From Pseudomonadota bacterium (GTDB taxonomy: Bacteria; Pseudomonadota; Alphaproteobacteria; Rhizobiales; Segnochrobactraceae): 6,401 nucleotides of DNA. The notes beneath the pieces are model-generated. The model did not search any database and was not told the origin of the DNA. It was given only the letters and a program-made list of their open reading frames with translations. The stretch is from positions 1-6,401 of the forward strand of contig JAEZMP010000262.1 of the NCBI GenBank assembly GCA_023442215.1, in the 5' to 3' direction. Position 1 is the first letter of the stretch; each line of letters begins with the position of its first letter. Made by a program: the position numbers and the translations under genes. Shown piece after piece: positions 1 through 6,068 of this stretch.

Positions 1-1318
1 CCTCCGGCCGGCGGCCTCCGGCCTCGCCACCGGCGCGGTGCATCGCCTCCTGCAGCTTCACCCGCGCGGCGAAGCGATAGCCGCGCGCGACGCGCTCGTC
101 GCGGATCTGGCCGATCAACTCGTCGAAGCGCTTCTCCAGCGCCGCACGGCGCTCGGGCGTGTCGACCCGCGCACCGGCGATCTCGCGCTCGAACAGGACC
201 TCGTTCAACGGCACGGAGGCCCGCAGTTCCGCGACGAAGCGCTCGGCGCCGCCGCTGCGGATCAGTTCGTCCGGATCCTTGCCGTCCGGCAGGAAGGCGA
301 AGTTGAACGACTTGCCGCTCTCGATCAGCGGCAGGATCCGGTCGATGGCGCGGTGGGCGGCGGCGATGCCGGCGCGGTCGCCATCGAAGCAGATCACCGG
401 CTCGGGCGCGAGCCGCCACAGCGCCTGGATCTGGTCCTCGGTGAAGGCGGTGCCGAGGGTCGCCACCACGCCCTTGATGCCCGCCTGATAGACCGCGATG
501 GCATCGAGATAGCCCTCTACCACCACGATGGAGCCGGCCGCGCGCGCGGCCTCGCGGGCGCGGTGGGCGTTGAACAGCAGCATGCGCTTGGAGAACAGCG
601 CGGTTTCCGGCGAGTTCAGATATTTCGGCTGCTGGTCCTCGGCGAGCGCGCGGCCGCCGAACGCCACGACCCGGCCCTTCAGGTCGTGGATCGGGATCAT
701 CAGCCGGTTGCGGAAGCGGTCGTAGCCCGGGCGGCCGTCGTCCGGCCGGATCACGAGGCCGGCATCGATCATCATCATCTCGTCGATGCCTTCGGCGGCG
801 AGATGGCGCTTCAGGGCGTCGCGCTCGGCCGGGGCATAGCCGATGCCGAACGTGCGCACCGTGTCGACGCTGAGGCCGCGCCGCTCGATATAGGCGCGGG
901 CGTCCGCCCCCGCCGGGGTGCGTAGCGTCTGCTGGAAGAAGCGATCGGCGAGCGCGACCACGTCGCCGAGGGTTCGGCGCACTTCCTCTCGCCATTCGCT
1001 GGCGGCGTCGCGCGCCGGCATCTGCACGCCGGCATCGCCGGCAAGCCGCTCGACGGCTTCCGGGAACGTGGCGCCCTCGGTCTCCATCACGAAGCGGATG
1101 TGGTCACCGGACGCGCCGCAGCCGAAGCAGTGATAGAAGCCCTTGCGGTCGTCCACATGGAACGACGGCGACTTCTCCTGATGGAACGGGCAGCAGGCCC
1201 AGAAGTCGCCCTTGGTCGGCTGGGACTTGCGCCGGTCCCACGTCACGCGGCGGCCGACCACCTCCGACAGCGGCAGGCGGGCACGGATTTCATCGAGAAG
1301 GGTATCGGGCAGACGCAT
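1..1318 (-). CDS. dnaG: DNA primase DnaG, C-terminus cut by window edge
   Basis: Makes the short RNA primers for chromosome replication at the fork, together with the replicative helicase. The first 439 residues are visible. The N-terminal CHC2 zinc-binding domain has ligands C43, H46, C64 and C67 (CPFH, then CFGC). The polymerase core carries the basic motif YDRFRNRL at about 199-206. The Toprim fold has its glutamate in VVVEGYLD (E268) and metal-binding aspartates in FDGDRAG (D312, D314). These positions are within a few residues of the E. coli enzyme, so the fold looks intact. The family is usually around 600-650 residues, so roughly the last 200, including the helicase-interaction domain, lie beyond the left edge. 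The start MRLPDTLLDEIRARLP matches the usual alphaproteobacterial DnaG N-terminus. No clear Shine-Dalgarno sequence precedes the ATG. It is separated from the upstream chemoreceptor gene by 142 bases. rpoD commonly follows dnaG in this group (inference, not visible). Confidence 0.97.
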   Translation of the reverse strand, partial: MRLPDTLLDEIRARLPLSEVVGRRVTWDRRKSQPTKGDFWACCPFHQEKSPSFHVDDRKGFYHCFGCGASGDHIRFVMETEGATFPEAVERLAGDAGVQMPARDAASEWREEVRRTLGDVVALADRFFQQTLRTPAGADARAYIERRGLSVDTVRTFGIGYAPAERDALKRHLAAEGIDEMMMIDAGLVIRPDDGRPGYDRFRNRLMIPIHDLKGRVVAFGGRALAEDQQPKYLNSPETALFSKRMLLFNAHRAREAARAAGSIVVVEGYLDAIAVYQAGIKGVVATLGTAFTEDQIQALWRLAPEPVICFDGDRAGIAAAHRAIDRILPLIESGKSFNFAFLPDGKDPDELIRSGGAERFVAELRASVPLNEVLFEREIAGARVDTPERRAALEKRFDELIGQIRDERVARGYRFAARVKLQEAMHRAGGEAGGRRPE

Positions 1319-1324
1319 GGCACG

Positions 1325-1354
1325 ACGATAGCACGGATGCCCGCGCGGTTTCAC
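1325..1354 (-). promoter_or_regulatory. weak candidate promoter for dnaG
   Basis: Read leftwards there is GTGAAA (4 of 6 to TTGACA), an 18-base spacer, then TATCGT (4 of 6 to TATAAT). The predicted transcription start would fall on or next to the dnaG ATG at 1318, giving a leaderless or near-leaderless mRNA. That would fit the lack of a Shine-Dalgarno sequence there. The match is weak and could be chance, and a promoter elsewhere in 1319-1407 or read-through from upstream is possible. Confidence 0.2.
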
Positions 1355-1407
1355 GGTCCTTGCGGCCGCCGTGCGCCGCCGGCGGGGGAAACGGGCGGAC
1401 GCGCACC

Positions 1408-1437
1408 CCGGAGCCGGCGGAGGTCGACGGGCTCCGG
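1408..1437 (-). terminator. hairpin after the chemoreceptor gene, possible terminator
   Basis: A perfect 8-base inverted repeat, CCGGAGCC (1408-1415) and GGCTCCGG (1430-1437), encloses a 14-base loop. It starts 23 bases past the stop codon of the chemoreceptor gene in its reading direction. No T-run follows on the minus strand, so it is not a classical intrinsic terminator. Competing pairings exist in this GC-rich gap, for example GCCGGCGG near 1413 with CCGCCGGC at 1441. It could end the chemoreceptor transcript or simply protect its 3' end. Confidence 0.35.
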
Positions 1438-1460
1438 ATGCCGCCGGCCGCGTGCGCTCG

Positions 1461-3140
1461 TCAGGCGGTCTGCACGCGGGCCAGGAACTGCTGGACGGCG
1501 TCGGTCAGCACCTGAGACGAACGGTGTAGGTTCGCCGTCACCGAGCGCACCTTGCTCGCCTCCATGTTGTTGGCCTCGGTCGCCTGCCGCACGTGGCCGA
1601 TGCTGCTCGACACCGTCTTGGCCTCGGCGGCGGCCTGCGCCATGCCGCTGGCGATTGTCTGGCTCGCCTGTCCCTGCTGGTGCGTGGCGGTCGCGACGTC
1701 CGCCGCCACCTCGTGCATCTGCTCGATGCGCCCCTCGATGGCGGCGATCGCCTGCATGACGTCCTCGGTGATGGTCTGGACGTTGGCGATCTGGGCCGCG
1801 ATCTTCTCGGTGGCGTTCTTGGTCTGGCCGGCGAGCGCCTTCACCTCGTTGGCGACCACGGCGAAGCCCTTGCCGGCCTCGCCCGCCCGGGCCGCCTCGA
1901 TGGTGGCGTTGAGGGCGAGCAGGTTGGTCTGGCCCGCGATGCCCGCGATCAGGTCGGCCACCTCGCCGATTTCCTGCGCGGCGGATGCGAACTGCCGCAT
2001 GGTCGCGCTGTTCTCGCGGGTTTCCTTCAGCGCGTTGGCGGCGATCTGGTTGGTGTAGTCGATGCGCGTCTGGATGTGATTGGCGGTATAGGACAGTTCC
2101 TCGCTCGAAGCGGCGATGGTGTTGACCGCCTCGGCGGCCTGATAGGCCGCGTTGGCGACCACGCCGGCCTGCTCGCGCGCCTGCTCAGAGGCATCCTCCA
2201 TCGTGACCGCGGCGGCTTCCATCTCCGAGGCGGTGGCGAGGAACTCCTCCAGCGCGCTGCGCGCCTCGTCCTCGAACGCGCGGCTCGCCTCCGCGAGCGC
2301 CATCATCCGCCGCCGCTCGATCTCGGCCTGCTCGCGGGCCGTCTCGTCGAGCCGGCGCTTTTCGAGGAGTGCGGTCTGCATCACGCGGATCGCATCCGCC
2401 ATCTCGCCGATTTCGTCGCGGCGTCCCTCGAACGGCACCTCGGCATCGAGATCGTTGCCGGCGAGCTGCGTGGTCGCGCCCTTCAGGCGGTGCAGCGGAC
2501 GCTGGATCAGATTGGCGGAGATCCACCACGCGGCGATCAGCGCGACGATGATGCCGACGGCGGGAATCGCCACGAGCGCGACCACGGCGCGCTGCCGGGC
2601 GGCGGCGGCTTCCGCGCGGTCGGCGGCGAGCGTCTGAAGCTCCAGTTCGGCGAGTTTGCCGATGCTCGCCACCATGCGCTCGCGGCTCTGGAAGGTGGGC
2701 TCGTCGGTCGCCTGGATCAGGGCCGCGGCGGGCGAGACGTCGAGCCCGAGCTTGGCGGTGTCTTCCTGATAGGCGAGGAATTCGGTCAGCGCGTTCTCGA
2801 GCACGCGCCGGTCCTTCTCGCTGAGCTGGTCGCCGACCGCCGCGAAGAACGGCTTGCGCAGCGCTTCGACGTGCTTCAGCGCGCCCTGCAGCGCCTCGAA
2901 CTTCGGCTTCGCGGCTTCCTTGTCCTCGGCGGTGTAGACCGCCGTCGCCTGTACCACCGCGCTCTGGATCGCCTCCGCGAGCGACATCGCCTGATAGGCC
3001 GCGCCCCAGCGCGTCTCGATCATGTCGCCGCGTGCCCGTTCGGCCGAAAGCTGCACGACGGAAAAGGCCGCCAACGCCGCAGCGGCCGCCGCCAGCAGGC
3101 CGAGAACCAGGCCGATCTTTCGGCCGATGGTGAGATGCAT
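1461..3140 (-). CDS. methyl-accepting chemotaxis protein (transmembrane chemoreceptor)
   Basis: An inner-membrane chemoreceptor of 559 residues that senses a periplasmic signal and controls CheA through CheW. Order of parts: a short cytoplasmic start (MHLTIGRKIG); membrane segment 1 at about 10-28; a periplasmic domain of about 155 mainly helical residues (29-184), probably a four-helix bundle; membrane segment 2 at about 185-206; a HAMP linker at about 208-259 with RPL and DEIGEMA; then a long coiled coil. The signalling hairpin at about 401-437 is nearly consensus, with GQTNLLALNATIEAARAGE and GKGFAVVANEVKALA. The C-terminus ends VQTA, without an NWETF-type tether for CheR/CheB. The ligand cannot be told from sequence. 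No che or flagellar genes are in view, so it is an orphan receptor here. The start at 3140 has GGAG 9 bases upstream. ATG 3146 (two codons longer) has the same GGAG only 3 bases away, and the frame stays open to ATG 3194, whose extra residues do not look receptor-like. Confidence 0.95.
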   Translation of the reverse strand: MHLTIGRKIGLVLGLLAAAAAALAAFSVVQLSAERARGDMIETRWGAAYQAMSLAEAIQSAVVQATAVYTAEDKEAAKPKFEALQGALKHVEALRKPFFAAVGDQLSEKDRRVLENALTEFLAYQEDTAKLGLDVSPAAALIQATDEPTFQSRERMVASIGKLAELELQTLAADRAEAAAARQRAVVALVAIPAVGIIVALIAAWWISANLIQRPLHRLKGATTQLAGNDLDAEVPFEGRRDEIGEMADAIRVMQTALLEKRRLDETAREQAEIERRRMMALAEASRAFEDEARSALEEFLATASEMEAAAVTMEDASEQAREQAGVVANAAYQAAEAVNTIAASSEELSYTANHIQTRIDYTNQIAANALKETRENSATMRQFASAAQEIGEVADLIAGIAGQTNLLALNATIEAARAGEAGKGFAVVANEVKALAGQTKNATEKIAAQIANVQTITEDVMQAIAAIEGRIEQMHEVAADVATATHQQGQASQTIASGMAQAAAEAKTVSSSIGHVRQATEANNMEASKVRSVTANLHRSSQVLTDAVQQFLARVQTA

Positions 3141-3149
3141 GGTCATGAA

Positions 3150-3153
3150 CTCC
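3150..3153 (-). promoter_or_regulatory. ribosome binding site of the chemoreceptor gene
   Basis: GGAG on the minus strand lies 9 bases before ATG 3140 and only 3 bases before ATG 3146. The spacing favours 3140 as the start. The two choices differ by two residues only. Confidence 0.5.
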
Positions 3154-3334
3154 GCTTCGCCGGCGTCTGCTGTGCCCGGCCGAACCCGGGGCATCGACGC
3201 GAGAGGGCGGCGCGGTTTCCCCCGCCCCTCGACCGATCAGCAGCGCGATTCGATCGCCGGAACTCTCGCCGACAGCCATCGAACCGATGGGCGCGAAGAC
3301 TATGTCGCCACGACTGCACTTTGATGACACGCGC

Positions 3335-3360
3335 GAGTCTGAAAAAGTGACTCTGAAAAT
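3335..3360. repeat. tandem short repeat with paired GANTC sites
   Basis: Two 12-base units, GAGTCTGAAAAA (3335-3346) and GACTCTGAAAAT (3349-3360), match at 10 of 12 positions with a 14-base period. Their GAGTC and GACTC starts also form an inverted pair, and each is a GANTC site of the kind methylated by CcrM in alphaproteobacteria. They sit just downstream of the predicted start of the candidate chemoreceptor promoter, where an operator could act. The binding factor is unknown and chance is possible in AT-rich sequence. Confidence 0.45.
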
Positions 3361-3368
3361 CAATTCAG
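3353..3368. repeat. short inverted repeat CTGAA-N6-TTCAG
   Basis: CTGAA (3353-3357) and TTCAG (3364-3368) form a perfect 5-base inverted repeat around 6 bases. It overlaps the second unit of the tandem repeat and the predicted transcription start of the candidate promoter, so it is placed where a repressor site could be. The arms are short and chance cannot be excluded. Confidence 0.3.
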
Positions 3369-3372
3369 CTCA

Positions 3373-3401
3373 ATAACAGTATTCAAATTTAACTTCATCA
3401 A
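3373..3401 (-). promoter_or_regulatory. candidate sigma-70-type promoter for the chemoreceptor gene
   Basis: On the minus strand TTGATG (3396-3401, 4 of 6 to consensus) is followed by a 17-base spacer and TGTTAT (3373-3378, 4 of 6). The spacing is ideal and the site lies in the only AT-rich island of the window. Transcription would start near 3366, giving an untranslated leader of about 225 bases before ATG 3140. The next gene in this direction is the chemoreceptor. Flagellar-class promoters of other sigma factors were not recognised here. Confidence 0.35.
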
Positions 3402-3531
3402 CATTGGTTATTTCTACGGCAAAGGAATACTTCGCTTCCTCTCTGCCGCAAACTGCGACCATTCCCCCGCCCCGAGCGGTCGCTGGAAGGCCGGCATGGG
3501 TGCCCTACTGGGCCGCGCTGCCGGGTGGATT

Positions 3532-3564
3532 GGACGGGCGGAGCGTCCGGCGCCCCGCCCGTCC
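3532..3564 (-). terminator. strong GC hairpin ending the ureide operon
   Basis: A perfect 10-base inverted repeat, GGACGGGCGG (3532-3541) and CCGCCCGTCC (3555-3564), surrounds a 13-base loop. It begins 9 bases after the stop codon of the M20-like gene. There is no T-run downstream on the minus strand, so it is a terminator-like stem rather than a classical intrinsic terminator. Its position right after the last gene of the operon supports a role in transcript ending or 3' protection. Confidence 0.5.
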
Positions 3565-3573
3565 CGGCCGAAT

Positions 3574-4794
3574 CTACCGCTTGAGGAGGTCGGCCAGCGT
3601 CTCGGCGAAGACCAGCGTCGCCGCCTTCAGGTCCGCGAGTTCGAGGTGCTCGTCGGCGCTGTGGGCGTTCGCCTCCAGGATGGAACGCGGGCCTGCGCCA
3701 TAGAGCACGGTCGGAATGCCGGCTTCGGAATAATGCCGCGCGTCGGTATAGAGCGGCACGCCGGTCGGCTCCACGGGGGTGCCGAGCACGGCGCTCGCAT
3801 GGCGCGTCAGCGGCTCCACCAGCCGCTCGACGCCCGGCAGCGGCTTCAGCGGCTCGGCCAGCATGATCCGCCGGCACTCGACCTCGATGCCCGGCGTCGC
3901 CGGCGCCGCCGCCTGCACCAGGGCGACGAGGGCCGCTTCCACCCCCTCGCCGTTCTCCTCCGGGATCAGCCGCCGGTCGAGCCGCAGCGCGACGCGGTCC
4001 GGCACGACGTTGGTGTTGATGCCGCCGGAGATCAGCCCGACGGTCAGCTTCGCCGAACCGATGCCCTTCTCCGCACTGACGACATCGGCGAGGCGGTGCC
4101 GCTCCGCATAGAGCGCGGCGAGGATCGGCGTCGTGGCCTCCAGCGCATCGGCACCGCTCTCGGGCATCGCCGCGTGGGCCTGCCGGCCGCGCACGACGAT
4201 CTCCAGATGCAGGCAGCCATTGTGGGCGACGGTCACCGCATAGGAGAAGCCGGCGGAGATCGCGAAGTCCGGCTTCGTCAACCCCTGGGCGATGAGCCAC
4301 TTCGGGCCGACGAAGCCGCCGGCCTCCTCGTCGTAGGTGAGGTGAATCTCGACGGTGCCGTCGAGGCCGCGTTCTTCCGCCTCGGTCTCGAGCGCCCGCA
4401 GTGCGAATACGTAGGTGGCGAAGTCGGACTTCGACACCGCCGCGCCGCGACCATAGATCGCGCCGCCGCGTTCCTCGCCGCCATAGGGATCGGCGGTCCA
4501 CCCTTCGCCCGGCGGCACCACGTCGCCGTGGGCATTGAGGGCGATCACGGGACCGGCGCCGGTGCCGAAGCGCCGGCGGATGACGAGGTTGGTCACGCTG
4601 CGCATGCCGTAGGCGCGCACGAACGCCTCCGGCACGGGATGGCGCTCGACCTCGTAGCCGAGCGCCTCTATCAGCCCCGCAGCGACCTCCGCGGCCCCGG
4701 CGCAATCGCCGGGCGGATTGTCGCTCGGCACGCGCACGATGGCCTTGAGGAAATCGACTTCCTGCGCGAACGCGGCCTCGATGGCCTGTCTCAT
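3574..4794 (-). CDS. M20-family (ArgE/DapE/ACY1-type) metallohydrolase with altered metal site
   Basis: A 406-residue cytoplasmic protein of the amidohydrolase/peptidase family that usually splits amide bonds of acylated amino acids with a two-metal site. Recognised parts are AHGDVVP (H89, D91), YGRGAAVSKSD (115-124), TYDEEAGG (general base E155 and metal ligand E156), the lid/dimerisation-domain histidine in RQAHAAMP (H207), GGINTNVVPD (258-266) and a C-terminal ANAHSADE (H378). In ordinary members the GRGAA motif continues into DMKG, and its Asp bridges the two metals. Here that position is V120. The Glu normally found in a GEPT motif before the HKG-like segment (here HNG, 191-193) aligns with A181. 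H89, E156 and H378 remain, and D124 might replace the bridging Asp. The ATG overlaps the previous stop as ATGA and has AGGAGG 10 bases upstream. Being last in a uraD-allC operon suggests a ureide or carbamoyl substrate, but the function is not known. It should not be named ArgE or DapE. Confidence 0.9.
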   Translation of the reverse strand: MRQAIEAAFAQEVDFLKAIVRVPSDNPPGDCAGAAEVAAGLIEALGYEVERHPVPEAFVRAYGMRSVTNLVIRRRFGTGAGPVIALNAHGDVVPPGEGWTADPYGGEERGGAIYGRGAAVSKSDFATYVFALRALETEAEERGLDGTVEIHLTYDEEAGGFVGPKWLIAQGLTKPDFAISAGFSYAVTVAHNGCLHLEIVVRGRQAHAAMPESGADALEATTPILAALYAERHRLADVVSAEKGIGSAKLTVGLISGGINTNVVPDRVALRLDRRLIPEENGEGVEAALVALVQAAAPATPGIEVECRRIMLAEPLKPLPGVERLVEPLTRHASAVLGTPVEPTGVPLYTDARHYSEAGIPTVLYGAGPRSILEANAHSADEHLELADLKAATLVFAETLADLLKR

Positions 4795-6068
4795 TTTGCC
4801 GGCGCCTCCTGATCGGCCGTCTCATCCGCGAGGGCCAGGATCGTCCCGACCAGCGCCTCGACGGCCTCGTTCATGTCTTCGACCGAGCAGAACTCGGCCG
4901 GTGTGTGGCTGACGCCGCCGCGGCAGCGCACGAACATCATGCCGATATCCGTGAGCGCCGCCATGGCGTGGCCGTCGTGTCCCGCCCCCGACATCAGCGA
5001 GCGGACACGTCCGTCGCCGCGACCGGCGATTCCCGCCGCCAGCGCCGCCTGAAGCCGGGGCGAGCAGGGAGCGGTCGCACGATCGTGGTCGCGATTCCAG
5101 CTGATGGCGACGCCGCGCCGCGCCGCGATCTGCTCGGCCGCCTCGGTGATCGCGACGAAGGCGTCCTCGCGAGGGTCGTCGGCGCCGGCGCGCAGGTCCA
5201 GGCTGAACTCGGCCGCCGCCGGGATGACGTTGATCGCACCGGGCTCGACCTTCATGCGACCGACCGTGGCGACGAGATCGCCGCCCTGCGCCTTCGCGAT
5301 CGCCTCGATGGCCACCACCAGTTCGCACGCAGCCGCCAGCGCGTCCTTGCGGCCGGCCATCGGCACCGTGCCGGCGTGGCCGGCCTCGCCCTTGACCCGG
5401 AAGGTGGCGCGCGTCGCGCCCGCGATGGAGGTGACGACGCCGAGCGCGAGCCCTTCCTGCTCCAGCACCGGCCCCTGCTCGATATGCACTTCCAGATAGC
5501 CGATGGCCGAATCGGGATCGATCGCCGCATCGGTGATCCGGGAGGGATCGCAGCCGAACGCCTTCAGCGCGTCGCGCAGGCTCGTCCCGTCGGCATCCTT
5601 CACGTTGAGCGCGTCGAGTTCGAGAATCCCGGCCACCGCCGAGGACGAGGACAGGGTGATCGGGAACCGCACGCCCTCCTCGTCGCCGAACGCGAGGATC
5701 TCGATCCCGAACGGCAGGCGGACGCCGCGGCGCCGCAGCTCGCGCACGGCGAGGATCGCGACCACCACGCCGAGGGTGCCGTCGTAGCGGCCGGCATCGA
5801 TCACGCTGTCGATGTGGGAGCCGATCAGCAGCCGCCGGTTGCCAGCGGACGGGTCGCCGGCCGCGAGCACGCCGCGCACGGTGCCCATGGCGTCCTCGGA
5901 GACGGCGAGACCCGCTTCCGCCATCCAGCCGGCAATGCGGCCGGATGCGGCACGGTGAGAGGGCGTGAGGTAGAGGCGGGTGATGCGACCGGGCTCTGAG
6001 GTGAAGCCCGCAAGGGTCTGCAGCATCGATTCGGCCTCGCGGCCGAATGAAAGAGAGTCGTCCGTCAT
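4791..6068 (-). CDS. allC: allantoate amidohydrolase-type Zn-dependent hydrolase (HyuC/AllC family)
   Basis: A 425-residue enzyme of the M20 subgroup containing allantoate amidohydrolase, ureidoglycolate amidohydrolase and N-carbamoyl-L-amino-acid hydrolase. Probable reaction: allantoate to ureidoglycine, ammonia and CO2 in cytoplasmic purine breakdown. The two-metal site looks complete: H85 in GSHIDSV, bridging D96 in YDGTLGV, E130/E131 in FGDEEGVRF, H195 in VHIEQGPVLE and H388 in SHTPAE. Substrate-site motifs are present too: GHAGTVPM (230-237), N280 in INVIP, R293 in LDLR, and GAGHD (361-365). The length is slightly above the typical 410 or so. The start is fixed by the ATGA overlap with uraD and by AGGGGA just upstream. 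The uraD neighbour favours allantoate, but ureidoglycolate amidohydrolase (same fold) or a carbamoyl-amino-acid hydrolase cannot be excluded by sequence alone. The stop overlaps the next start in the same ATGA way. Confidence 0.92.
   Translation of the reverse strand: MTDDSLSFGREAESMLQTLAGFTSEPGRITRLYLTPSHRAASGRIAGWMAEAGLAVSEDAMGTVRGVLAAGDPSAGNRRLLIGSHIDSVIDAGRYDGTLGVVVAILAVRELRRRGVRLPFGIEILAFGDEEGVRFPITLSSSSAVAGILELDALNVKDADGTSLRDALKAFGCDPSRITDAAIDPDSAIGYLEVHIEQGPVLEQEGLALGVVTSIAGATRATFRVKGEAGHAGTVPMAGRKDALAAACELVVAIEAIAKAQGGDLVATVGRMKVEPGAINVIPAAAEFSLDLRAGADDPREDAFVAITEAAEQIAARRGVAISWNRDHDRATAPCSPRLQAALAAGIAGRGDGRVRSLMSGAGHDGHAMAALTDIGMMFVRCRGGVSHTPAEFCSVEDMNEAVEALVGTILALADETADQEAPAK
4805..4810 (-). 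promoter_or_regulatory. ribosome binding site of the M20-like gene, inside allC
   Basis: A perfect AGGAGG on the minus strand lies within the last codons of the allC-type gene, 10 bases before ATG 4794. It supports that start and suggests that translation is not solely dependent on coupling through the ATGA overlap. Confidence 0.65.

Larger units (their letters stand above)
3147..3573. other. intergenic region with an AT-rich island
   Basis: This 427-base gap between the ureide operon and the chemoreceptor gene holds no convincing gene. In transcription order (right to left) it contains a GC hairpin just after the M20-like gene (3532-3564), a GC-rich stretch, an AT-rich island at about 3321-3440 with a candidate promoter and short repeats, and a GC-rich leader of roughly 170 bases before the chemoreceptor start. 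A 14-codon minus-strand frame starting at ATG 3404 inside the island has no ribosome binding site and no recognisable product. Confidence 0.7.

Noticed and set aside
38..925. A 295-codon plus-strand open frame
   Set aside because: It is antisense to dnaG, whose zinc and Toprim motifs are unmistakable, and it shows no family of its own.
3141..3194. A longer chemoreceptor start at ATG 3194
   Set aside because: The extra residues are charged and proline-containing before the usual receptor start. The GGAG sequence sits correctly for 3140 instead.
1593..3350. A 585-codon open frame on the plus strand, antisense to the chemoreceptor gene
   Set aside because: It mirrors the receptor gene almost exactly and has a low-complexity G/R/L/D-rich product with no domain. 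High-GC DNA commonly leaves such long antisense frames open.
2185..3363. A 392-codon minus-strand frame overlapping the receptor, starting in the AT-rich island
   Set aside because: It is another reading frame of the receptor region and becomes an R/G/A-rich product typical of frame-shifted GC-rich DNA. The start in the island looks accidental.
3360..3404. A 14-codon minus-strand mini-frame (MLMKLNLNTVIELN) in the AT-rich island
   Set aside because: No ribosome binding site, overlaps the candidate promoter, and short open frames are expected by chance in AT-rich sequence.
3491..3524. Inverted repeat CCGGCA ... TGCCGG downstream of the strong hairpin
   Set aside because: Only 6 bases with a 22-base loop in GC-rich DNA. 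Too weak to call.
3496..4812. A 438-codon plus-strand open frame
   Set aside because: It is antisense to the M20-like gene and its R/D/H-rich product lacks motifs.
3398..4825. A 475-codon minus-strand frame overlapping the M20-like gene
   Set aside because: It is an arginine-rich shadow in another frame. The M20 motifs lie in the frame 3574-4794.
4905..5999. A 364-codon plus-strand open frame
   Set aside because: It is antisense to the allC-type gene, which has a complete metal site, so it is a shadow frame.
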